Shown piece after piece: positions 1 to 6,385 of a stretch of DNA of 19,895 nucleotides (position 1 is the first letter of the stretch; each line of letters starts with the position of its first letter). The stretch lies in contig JBMFQR010000034.1 of the NCBI GenBank assembly GCA_049968515.1, positions 1 through 19,895 of the forward strand. Direction: 5' to 3'. Source of the stretch: JAOACQ01 sp049968515. Lineage in GTDB: Bacteria > Spirochaetota > Brevinematia > Brevinematales > JAOACQ01. The position numbers and the translations under genes were made by a program. Below the pieces are notes generated by a model that was not told the origin of the DNA, ran no database searches, and saw nothing but the letters and a program-made list of their open reading frames with translations.

Positions 1-383
1 ATTGCTTTATGAGATCCTTCATTATACCACATTTCATTATCTAAATTTGAAATATACTTCTGTCCGAAATCTATCATTAATGGAATTAAAACAATTTTCT
101 CATAGGTTACATTCTCTATATTTAGTCCATTCTCAAAGAAAGGAAGTATATCCTTTCTTTCAATTGACCTTATTGCATCTGATATGTCTTTATCCATAAA
201 AGAAAGTGTATTGAGCAGATTTTTTTTCTTTGAGGCATAAAAAACTGAGCTTATTAATGAGCCTATCAAAGGAAGGCTCAATATAAAAAGATACTCTTCA
301 ATCTTTACCCTTTTAATGAATGAAATAAGATTGGGATGACTAAGGTTCATTATGTGGCAATGGACATCATAAAAGTCCGCCAT
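1..383 (-). CDS. Amidohydrolase-like protein, partial (N-terminal 127 residues)
   Basis: An open frame on the minus strand runs from an ATG at 383-381 off the left edge, so the C-terminal part is missing. The product begins MADFYDVHCHIMNLSHPN. The D-x-H-x-H pattern at residues 6-10 near the N-terminus is the metal-binding signature that opens the TIM barrel of amidohydrolase/PHP-type metal-dependent hydrolases; substrate cannot be told. The rest of the visible part has a hydrophobic stretch (LFILSLPLIGSLISSVF) and a charged region. A Shine-Dalgarno AAGGA (394-390) sits 6 bases before the ATG, and only 12 bases separate it from the upstream LptF-like gene, so it is probably the third gene of that operon. 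A plus-strand ORF over the same bases is its shadow. The catalytic domain assignment rests on one motif. Confidence 0.7.
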   Translation of the reverse strand, partial: MADFYDVHCHIMNLSHPNLISFIKRVKIEEYLFILSLPLIGSLISSVFYASKKKNLLNTLSFMDKDISDAIRSIERKDILPFFENGLNIENVTYEKIVLIPLMIDFGQKYISNLDNEMWYNEGSHKA

Positions 384-395
384 CTACCATCCTTT

Positions 396-1415
396 TTATA
401 TCAGTAATTCATAAATCATTCTTGCAAATGCCACCATTATGTCGTATGAAATTATAAGACAGGATACAGATACAATTAAAAAGCTTATAAACTCAAAATA
501 TTCTTTATAAATAGGCCGGTTAACGGGATATTTTGTTCCTAAAAGGGAGCAGAGGAAAAGCAAAAAAAATGTTATAATATAGTATACAAGCTGATTATAA
601 ATGATATTGCCGAGTTTCTGATAGTGTATCTTTGAGGAGAAGAGGAAGTCACTGAATCTAAAGACATCAATTAAGCTTACCTTTTCAATATCCTCATCCG
701 AGGCAAAAATATAAATGGCTTCAGGGTCATACGTAATTGGTATTCCCTTTGAGGGATGAACACTAAAAGCCTTTTTTGCGGCACCTGAAAAATCAACAAA
801 GGTTGTCGAGACAGGATAAATAATACCATCCACAAACTTTCCATATCTTGCACTTACAATATAATCCACTGATGATTTCTTTGAATAACCAACAAGGATA
901 AGGTCTTCTACGTAGTATGTGTTACCTTTATATAGTTTTTTAAAGCTTACAAATACGTCTCCCATCATAAATGAAATATTCTCTTTATAAGGAAGCTTTC
1001 TTAAACTCAGTTCGTCCTGAGCTGTAAACGCAGTAGATAACTTTTCTACCTTTTTCTTCTTATCTTTTATGAAATCAAGCTTAAAGAAGTCAGTTTTTCT
1101 TAAATAAAGTTTTGGGAGGACAAGTTCCTGAAAGAAAAAAGCTGTGCCTAAGATAATAAAAATGTAAATAAATATTGAGAATGTCATTGCTGCAGGAGAG
1201 ACTGGAGTCTGAGAGTCTTTTTTGGTTTTAATTATTAATCCCCAGAGAAGTGAAAGAGAAGCAACAACAGGAATTGTAAAGATAAAATTCTCTATAATTT
1301 TTATGGATAATAGGAATAAGTCTTTTTCAGCTCTGAAGTTAGTAAGAAAGAAAAATATTATTAAACCAAGTGAAATCAAAAGAAAATAAAACAGGAATTT
1401 TAAAAACTTTCTCAT
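396..1415 (-). CDS. LptF/LptG-like integral membrane protein
   Basis: A 339-residue membrane protein. Predicted helices lie at about residues 7-27, 36-60 and 74-98, then a soluble domain of about 170 residues (100-270), then helices at about 275-297 and 305-332. This 3 + beta domain + C-terminal helices layout is that of the LptF/LptG (YjgP/YjgQ) permeases, which with LptB extract lipopolysaccharide from the inner membrane. The soluble part contains strings such as YIVSARYGKFVDG followed by STTFVDF, resembling the 'I-x-A-x-x-G... L-x-L-x-x-G' rhythm of the LptF jellyroll. ATG start, with an AGGGAAG ribosome site that overlaps the upstream gene's stop; the gap is 10 bases. Family membership is inference from topology and pattern; the protein is divergent and could be an unrelated membrane protein. 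Confidence 0.55.
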   Translation of the reverse strand: MRKFLKFLFYFLLISLGLIIFFFLTNFRAEKDLFLLSIKIIENFIFTIPVVASLSLLWGLIIKTKKDSQTPVSPAAMTFSIFIYIFIILGTAFFFQELVLPKLYLRKTDFFKLDFIKDKKKKVEKLSTAFTAQDELSLRKLPYKENISFMMGDVFVSFKKLYKGNTYYVEDLILVGYSKKSSVDYIVSARYGKFVDGIIYPVSTTFVDFSGAAKKAFSVHPSKGIPITYDPEAIYIFASDEDIEKVSLIDVFRFSDFLFSSKIHYQKLGNIIYNQLVYYIITFFLLFLCSLLGTKYPVNRPIYKEYFEFISFLIVSVSCLIISYDIMVAFARMIYELLI

Positions 1416-1425
1416 AATCTTCCCT

Positions 1426-2430
1426 CTATCTCCTGCCGGAAATTTTTGTCAGGAGGAATTTCAGCTCAATCGTCCCATAACCAAGCATCCCTGCAAATAC
1501 ACCAACAATCAATGAAGCAAGAAGCACCTCGAAAAACTTATTTTTTATTCCGAGTTTTATCAGATGGGTAAGACTTAAAAAGCCGGGTAAAATTGAGAAA
1601 AATATTAAAGATAGAACAAGCATTGTTGATAATGCAAGGAAGAAGACATCATTTTTGCCAAAGAATGAGCTTATTCCAACAACAAAACCAGTGAAACCGA
1701 GGAAGAGAATGTAAATTGCCACAATAGAAAAAACAATTCCTACAGACTTAAAGGTTTTATCAAAAAATGATTTCATCTTTATATTAAATTCTTCATACAT
1801 TTTTAGTAAAAAAGGCGAAAAGGATGTAGACCTTAAACTTATCAATTTCTCCTTTGTATTTACATTGAAAACCAGAGCATTGGGCACGAGCGAGGTTTTT
1901 GTGATTAGGTAGGAGGTTGAAAGTGACACATTGTCGTCTTTTACCTTTATGCTATTAAGAATATATGGGTTTCTGTAAAATACAATTCCTTTCTTAAGAA
2001 GTCCCTTCTCATTAAGCTCATAGTAAAACCTGTAAGGGCCATAAATATTCAGATAGCCTTCTCTCGGAGCTGAATGATAAAGTGTATTTTTGTTTTCATA
2101 AAGCACCATAAATTTAAGATTTGAGATAAAAAAGATCGAGAGGATGATAGTGTTAAATGCATTGATGAGAGGGAGCATCTTTAGAATGTATAATCTATCT
2201 CCGCCGGAGAATGAGAAAAACAATATGCTTGAAAGAATTACAACAAAAGGCAACGAATTTATCAAAAATGCAAGATAGTTTAATATGGATTGAAGCAGTA
2301 AATTTTTTTCACCACCGAGCTTAAAAGCCGCAAAAAGATAAAAAAGATATATAAGAGAGAAAACAGCTGTAAAAAGAAGAACCTTAAGAAAGGTAAATGC
2401 ATATTTTTTTAAAGTTTCAAGGTATATCAA
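1426..2430 (-). CDS. LptF/LptG-like integral membrane protein (first gene of pair)
   Basis: A 334-residue protein with three N-terminal helices (about 13-36, 47-73, 84-106), a soluble beta-rich domain (about 107-225) and three C-terminal helices (about 227-255, 262-285, 300-326). The six-helix, split-by-a-periplasmic-domain topology and length match LptF/LptG. It is followed 10 bases later by a second protein of the same architecture, as lptF and lptG often are. The start is TTG at 2430-2428: the codon before it is TGA, there is no in-frame ATG near the N-terminus, and an AGGGG Shine-Dalgarno lies about 7 bases upstream. A short inverted repeat (2454-2468) sits in the leader. No promoter stands out upstream. 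The assignment is topological inference. Confidence 0.55.
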   Translation of the reverse strand: MIYLETLKKYAFTFLKVLLFTAVFSLIYLFYLFAAFKLGGEKNLLLQSILNYLAFLINSLPFVVILSSILFFSFSGGDRLYILKMLPLINAFNTIILSIFFISNLKFMVLYENKNTLYHSAPREGYLNIYGPYRFYYELNEKGLLKKGIVFYRNPYILNSIKVKDDNVSLSTSYLITKTSLVPNALVFNVNTKEKLISLRSTSFSPFLLKMYEEFNIKMKSFFDKTFKSVGIVFSIVAIYILFLGFTGFVVGISSFFGKNDVFFLALSTMLVLSLIFFSILPGFLSLTHLIKLGIKNKFFEVLLASLIVGVFAGMLGYGTIELKFLLTKISGRR

Positions 2431-2454
2431 TCAAAACCCCTGATAATTTAAGTT

Positions 2455-2468
2455 TGTGCAAATGCACA
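2455..2468. repeat. TGTGCA/TGCACA inverted repeat
   Basis: A perfect 6-bp dyad with a 2-base spacer, TGTGCA AA TGCACA, 25-38 bases upstream of the TTG start of the LptF-like operon. The same half-sites recur at 15700-15739, upstream of a sigma-54-type promoter. It could be an operator or a leader hairpin; the protein that would bind it is unknown. Confidence 0.5.
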
Positions 2469-2644
2469 GATATAAGACTTTAGATTTATCGGCAAATAAA
2501 TCAATAGAAGTTTAGCAAACATCAAATTGAGTTTAAAATTTTAGTTTATAAACCGAGGATAAAGATGACTTTCACCCAGGAAAAACTTGCCTCTTGCCTT
2601 TGTTTATAAAGCTCACAAAATACAATTCAAGTTAATTCAAATCC

Positions 2645-2673
2645 TTGAAATATAATAAACTCTATGTTATAAT
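2645..2673 (+). promoter_or_regulatory. Sigma-70-type promoter of the yebC operon
   Basis: TTGAAA (2645-2650), a 17-base spacer, then TATAAT (2668-2673), with an extended -10 TG at 2665-2666. Transcription would start near 2680, giving a leader of about 80 bases. Confidence 0.75.
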
Positions 2674-2711
2674 TTAATGGTCTGGATTGAGAAGAGCCAA
2701 TAACATTACAT

Positions 2712-2730
2712 TGGCAGAGACATTCTGCCA
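2712..2730 (+). repeat. Hairpin in yebC leader
   Basis: Perfect 7-bp inverted repeat TGGCAGA / TCTGCCA with a 5-base loop, about 33 bases downstream of the predicted start site and 20 bases before the ribosome site. No T-tract follows, so it is not a terminator; it may be an operator or an RNA element. Confidence 0.5.
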
Positions 2731-2762
2731 TTTCTCATTAAAATTATCTGGAGGTATAAAAT

Positions 2763-3515
2763 ATGTCCGGTCATAACAAATGGGCAAATATTAAGCAGAG
2801 AAAATCTGCACAGGATGCGAAGAGATCAAACCTTTTTTCGAAAATTTCGAGAGAGATCATACTTGCTGCAAAGAAGGGAGGAGGCAACCCTGAAACGAAT
2901 GCGGCATTAAGAACTATTATTGAGAAAGCACGGTCTTATAATATGCCCAAGGATAATATAGAAAGAAGTATAAAGAGAGGGACTGGAGAGATAGAAGGAG
3001 CAGCCTTTGAAGAGCTAACATATGAAGGGTATGGTCCCGGTGGTGTTGCAATGATAGTGGATGTTACTACTGACAATAGAAATAGAACTCTTTCTGAAAT
3101 AAGGAAGATATTTTCAAGGCTTGGTGGTAATCTTGGAGAGTCTGGATGTGTTGGCTGGATGTTTGAAAAGAAAGGCTATATTTCTGTAGATGCTACTAAA
3201 TATACAGAAGATCAGATGATGGAACTTGCGATAGAACTTGGTGCTGATGATGTTAAAAAAGAAGGTGATGTAATTGAGATATATACATCTGTGGAAAACT
3301 TTCTTGGTGTGCTGGATGGACTGAAGAGCAAGGGGATAGAGATAAAGAATTCTGAGATAGCCCGTTTTGCCCAGAACACTGTTTCAATAGATAAGGATAA
3401 GGCACTTACACTCCTCAAGCTCATTGATGAGCTTGAAAATCATGATGATGTACAGTCTGTTGCAACAAATGCAGACATTGAAGATAGTGTTTATGAGGAG
3501 TTTGCAAACTCTTAA
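2763..3515 (+). CDS. yebC: YebC/TACO1-family translation factor
   Basis: A 250-residue cytosolic protein, the usual family length. The N-terminus MSGHNKWANIKQRKSAQD and the following segment (ISREI, GGGNPETNAALR, NMPKDNIERSIKRGTGE) are diagnostic of the YebC/PmpR family, as are the central YEGYGPGGVAMIVDVTTDNRNRT and GCVGWMF blocks. The family was long described as transcriptional regulators; more recent work connects YebC-type proteins to ribosomal peptide-bond formation at proline-rich stretches. ATG start with GGAGG about 8 bases upstream. First gene of an operon with the LpxB-related gene (15 bases away) and hisS. In many bacteria yebC lies beside ruvC; that link is absent here. Confidence 0.95.
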   Translation: MSGHNKWANIKQRKSAQDAKRSNLFSKISREIILAAKKGGGNPETNAALRTIIEKARSYNMPKDNIERSIKRGTGEIEGAAFEELTYEGYGPGGVAMIVDVTTDNRNRTLSEIRKIFSRLGGNLGESGCVGWMFEKKGYISVDATKYTEDQMMELAIELGADDVKKEGDVIEIYTSVENFLGVLDGLKSKGIEIKNSEIARFAQNTVSIDKDKALTLLKLIDELENHDDVQSVATNADIEDSVYEEFANS

Positions 3516-3530
3516 TCAGGATGTTTTAAT

Positions 3531-4706
3531 TTGTTAGAGGGAAAAACCTTTCTTTTTGTCAGCAATTGTTATGGTGAGGATATTGCAGCTTCTTTGATAG
3601 CCCGAAGTCTTGTAGAAATTGCTACCGAGAAAAGCCTTGAGCTTGACGTCTATGGAGCCTCTCTTATCAGCAGTGGGGAGGAATACACAAAAAGGGGGAT
3701 AAGGCTTGTTTTTTCATCATCTCTGCCCCCATCGGGTGGCTTTCCTACAAAAAGTATTTCTGGCTTTTTTGCCGATTTCTTTTCTGGTAGCCTCTTTAAT
3801 ATTTTTTCTTTCTTGAAAAGACTTGAGGAATTAAAGGGCGAGATTGACATCATATTTGTAGTTGGTGATGTCTTTCTGCTTTATCTTGTAAGGAAGATTT
3901 TTAAAAAGGAAATGGTAATATTCTTTGCACTTGCCAAATCAGATTACTTTATGCCACATTACAGGATTGAAAAAAAATATATAAAGAAAAATGCAGATTT
4001 AGTCTTTGCAAGGGATAGCCTGACAGCGGAAAATCTAAGGGAATATGGAATTAATGCATTTTATCTGGGAAATCCTCTGATTGATTGCCTTGATCCAGAA
4101 GGTTTAAGATTGGACCTTCCTTTAGATAAAAAAGTTATTGGCATTTTACCCGGAAGCAGAAAAGAGAGCTATAAAAATTTTTTGCTTATCTTAAATTTGA
4201 TAAAGAAGATTGAGCGTAAAGATTTAATTTTTGTTGCTGCCTTTCCCAAGACACTGGATGAAAGATATCTTAAGAATTGTTTAATTAATGCTGGATATTC
4301 TTATGTTGATTCAACTCCATTTCCGGAAATCATAATTAAAGAAAATAAGGTTATTATAACAAAGGGATATTTTGTAGATGTGGTTGATATGTCCACAATT
4401 TTAATTGGACTTGCTGGAACTGCAAATGAGCAGGCTGCTGGCAGAGGCAAGCCAGTCATAAGCTTCAGAGGATGTGGTCCTCAAACCACTCCACAGAGAA
4501 TGAAGGAGCAGGAAAGATTGATGGGTGGGGCAATAAAATTCGTAAGAGATTATCCCGACGGAGTGATAAGAGAGATTTTATTTCTGCTTGAGAATGAGAA
4601 AGAAAGGGAAAGAAGAGGGAAAATTGGCAGAGAAAGGATGGGAGAACTGGGAGCAGCAAAAAAGATTGCTGAATTTTTATTTTCTTTGAAAAAAGCCCTT
4701 GTTTGA
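3531..4706 (+). CDS. Lipid-A-disaccharide-synthase-related protein
   Basis: A 391-residue protein of the LpxB-related family (GT-B fold). N-terminal SNCYGEDIAASLIARSL (residues 11-27) matches the family's S-N-G-x-G-E-D block, and the C-terminal half has LGNPLID, GILPGSR and LAGTANEQAAGRGKPVISF with CGPQTTPQR, all characteristic of this group. Proteins of this family resemble LpxB but are distinct, and their substrate is not established, so no lpxB symbol is given. The start is TTG at 3531: an ATG at 3521 is followed at once by a stop, and AGGA (3518-3521) lies about 9 bases before the TTG. It is 15 bases from yebC and 45 from hisS, so it is most likely co-transcribed with both. The nearby LptF/G-like pair fits an envelope role. 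Confidence 0.85.
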   Translation: MLEGKTFLFVSNCYGEDIAASLIARSLVEIATEKSLELDVYGASLISSGEEYTKRGIRLVFSSSLPPSGGFPTKSISGFFADFFSGSLFNIFSFLKRLEELKGEIDIIFVVGDVFLLYLVRKIFKKEMVIFFALAKSDYFMPHYRIEKKYIKKNADLVFARDSLTAENLREYGINAFYLGNPLIDCLDPEGLRLDLPLDKKVIGILPGSRKESYKNFLLILNLIKKIERKDLIFVAAFPKTLDERYLKNCLINAGYSYVDSTPFPEIIIKENKVIITKGYFVDVVDMSTILIGLAGTANEQAAGRGKPVISFRGCGPQTTPQRMKEQERLMGGAIKFVRDYPDGVIREILFLLENEKERERRGKIGRERMGELGAAKKIAEFLFSLKKALV

Positions 4707-4751
4707 AATATAATAATAGGCATTTTGCAATGAGATTATAAGGAAGGGAAA

Positions 4752-6020
4752 ATGGATTACGTAAAGCTAAAAGGCACATACGACATTTTACCAAAAGAAT
4801 CTGATTTTTTCAGATATATTTTCGATGTCGTTTACAATGAAGCCAGAAATTATGGCTATAAAGAGGTTAATTTTCCTATTATAGAGTATGCAAAGCTTTT
4901 TCTGAGGGGAGTGGGTGAGGCTTCAGATATTGTTGTGAAAAAAGAGATGTACATTTTTGAGGATAGAGGCCACCGTCTTATCGCATTGAGGCCAGAAGGT
5001 ACTGCCTCCAGTGTGCGGCTTTATCTTGAAAATAACCTTCATATGCAGGGGTATTCTTCAAAGCTTTTTTACTATGGACCTATGTTCAGGGCAGAAAATC
5101 CCCAGAGCGGCAGATACAGGCAATTTTACCAGTTTGGATTTGAATACATAGGGGATGGTTCGCCATTTGTAGATGTGGAATTGATACTATTGAATTATTC
5201 TATCTTTAAAAGGCTGGGAATAGAAAATTTTACACTCTACATCAATTCCATCGGATGTAAAGAATGCAGAAGCAAATATCTCGAGGTTTTAAAATCTTAT
5301 TTTTCTGATAAAATTGAAAGGATGTGTAACGACTGTAAGGAAAGATATGAAAAGAACATTTTAAGGATACTTGACTGCAAAGAGGAAAGCTGTCGTAATT
5401 TTATTGAGAATGCTCCTTCTAATATAGAAACTCTCTGTAGTAATTGCAAGTCTCATTTTGACACAGTGCTTGCTATGCTGAAAGAGAATAAAGTGAATTA
5501 TAAGCTGGACAATCGTCTTGTAAGAGGGCTTGATTACTATAATAGGACAGTGTTTGAGTTTAAATCTGACCTGCTTGGTGCACAGAGCAGTTTTTCTGCA
5601 GGCGGGCGTTATGATTATCTAATAAAGGAACTCGGTGGTCCTGACGTTCCAGCCAGTGGTTTTGCCATAGGGCTTGAAAGGCTATCAATGCTTTTAGAAG
5701 CCTCAATATCTAAAAACAGGGCTGATTTTTATAAGTCCCCTGTACTCTATGTAGCAAATATTGGGGAGGAAAATCTTTCTCTATCATTCAAGATAATAAA
5801 CTTTTTCAGAGAAAATGGGGTCTCCACTGTTTCCGAGTATAAATATGACTCACTAAAAAAGCACCTCAAAGCTGCTGATAATATTGGTTGTTTGTTTGCT
5901 TTATTTGTTGGTGAAGAAGAAATAAAAAGCGGCAAATATACCCTCAGAAGACTTTCTGACGGAAGTCAGTGGAGTTTGTCCCTTGACGATGCACTTGCAG
6001 TTTTGAAATCAAATCCCTGA
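4752..6020 (+). CDS. hisS: Histidyl-tRNA synthetase
   Basis: A 422-residue class II aminoacyl-tRNA synthetase that charges tRNA-His with histidine. Motifs in order: LKGTYDILP at 6-14, ALRPEGT (78-84), motif 2 with MFRAENPQSGRYRQF (111-125), the histidine-binding LVRGLDYYNRTVFEF (256-270), GGRYDYL (284-290) and motif 3 SGFAIGLERL (302-311), followed by an anticodon-binding domain to residue 422. The insertion domain contains four Cys pairs (C169/C172, C192/C195, C209/C214, C229/C232), arranged like zinc sites; similar Cys-rich insertions occur in HisRS of several bacterial groups. ATG start with AAGGAAGGGA just upstream. Last gene of the yebC operon. Its stop is one base from the stop of the convergent DUF6485 gene and no terminator is visible. 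Confidence 0.97.
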   Translation: MDYVKLKGTYDILPKESDFFRYIFDVVYNEARNYGYKEVNFPIIEYAKLFLRGVGEASDIVVKKEMYIFEDRGHRLIALRPEGTASSVRLYLENNLHMQGYSSKLFYYGPMFRAENPQSGRYRQFYQFGFEYIGDGSPFVDVELILLNYSIFKRLGIENFTLYINSIGCKECRSKYLEVLKSYFSDKIERMCNDCKERYEKNILRILDCKEESCRNFIENAPSNIETLCSNCKSHFDTVLAMLKENKVNYKLDNRLVRGLDYYNRTVFEFKSDLLGAQSSFSAGGRYDYLIKELGGPDVPASGFAIGLERLSMLLEASISKNRADFYKSPVLYVANIGEENLSLSFKIINFFRENGVSTVSEYKYDSLKKHLKAADNIGCLFALFVGEEEIKSGKYTLRRLSDGSQWSLSLDDALAVLKSNP

Positions 6021-6021
6021 A

Positions 6022-6195
6022 TCACTTGTATCTATAGTATTTCTGGAGATTTTCCCACGATCTGTCATAGGTTTTTTCTCCCTCTGGTGTAAAGAAACAC
6101 GCGGGGAATTCACCATTATCTCTGTGATATGCCAGACAGGCCTTGCAGTTGCCATGCCTGCTACAACCGGGGTAGGTACATCTACAGGTGTCCAT
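6022..6195 (-). CDS. Small Cys-rich protein, DUF6485-type
   Basis: A 57-residue protein that is too short for routine ORF listing but well supported: ATG at 6195-6193, an AAAAGGAG ribosome site just upstream, and a good promoter at 6228-6255. It has six cysteines (4, 6, 11, 17, 20, 33) and His14 and His24, in the pattern C-x-C-TYPGC-x-RHG-x-C-x-x-C-x-x-YHR, then GEFPAC and an EKTYDRSWENL tail. This is the signature of the DUF6485 family of small cytosolic proteins, whose function is unknown; the Cys/His spacing suggests metal binding (inference). No signal peptide. It is convergent with hisS, with one base between the two stops. Confidence 0.88.
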   Translation of the reverse strand: MDTCRCTYPGCSRHGNCKACLAYHRDNGEFPACFFTPEGEKTYDRSWENLQKYYRYK

Positions 6196-6227
6196 AGCTT
6201 TGCTCCTTTTCTGCAGGTTTAGGATTT

Positions 6228-6255
6228 ATTATACAACGTTTTTGAAAAAATTCAA
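6228..6255 (-). promoter_or_regulatory. Promoter of the DUF6485 gene
   Basis: On the minus strand, TTGAAT (6255-6250), a 16-base spacer, then a perfect TATAAT (6233-6228). Predicted transcription start is near 6221, 26 bases before the ATG. The -35 overlaps a TTTGAA/TTCAAA dyad at 6241-6256. Confidence 0.65.
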
Positions 6256-6317
6256 ATCTTTATAAATAATATTGTGCAGCGTTACTATAAGTATGACTTC
6301 AATTAGTTAATCGGGTT

Positions 6318-6332
6318 AATCAAAATTTGATT
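6318..6332. repeat. AATCAAA-A-TTTGATT palindrome
   Basis: Perfect 7-bp dyad about one base around its centre, overlapping the -35 element of the candidate promoter at 6327-6355. The position suits an operator. No known regulator consensus was recognised with confidence. Confidence 0.45.
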
Positions 6333-6355
6333 TATTATCTCACAAATTTTAAAAT
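6327..6355 (+). promoter_or_regulatory. Candidate promoter of the glycosyltransferase operon
   Basis: TTGATT (6327-6332), a 17-base spacer, then TAAAAT (6350-6355). Predicted start near 6362, just before the AGGAGAAGG ribosome site of the PMT gene at 6386. Moderate match in an AT-rich stretch. Confidence 0.45.
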
Positions 6356-6385
6356 AAATCTGATTTAGTACAGGAGAAGGAAAAT

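Larger units (their letters stand above)
2431..2762. other. Divergent intergenic region between LptF-like operon and yebC
   Basis: 332 bases without a gene. It holds a TGTGCA-AA-TGCACA dyad (2455-2468) close to the minus-strand operon, a strong plus-strand promoter at 2645-2673, a 7-bp hairpin at 2712-2730 and the yebC ribosome site. A weak minus-strand candidate promoter (TTGCCG, 16 bases, TATATC, around 2472-2499) is too poor to annotate. Confidence 0.7.

Noticed and set aside
2..199. 65-residue plus-strand ORF at the left edge
   Set aside because: It is the shadow of the minus-strand amidohydrolase-like gene, which has a ribosome site, an operon position and a metal-binding motif.
2711..2731. 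Possible second sigma-54 site (TTGGCAG...TCTGCC) in the yebC leader
   Set aside because: The GG and GC pairs are 14 bases apart rather than 12, so it cannot be a -24/-12 promoter; it is a hairpin.
4465..4794. 109-residue minus-strand ORF over the LpxB-related/hisS junction
   Set aside because: It overlaps two well-supported genes, has no recognisable domain and no ribosome site that I could see.
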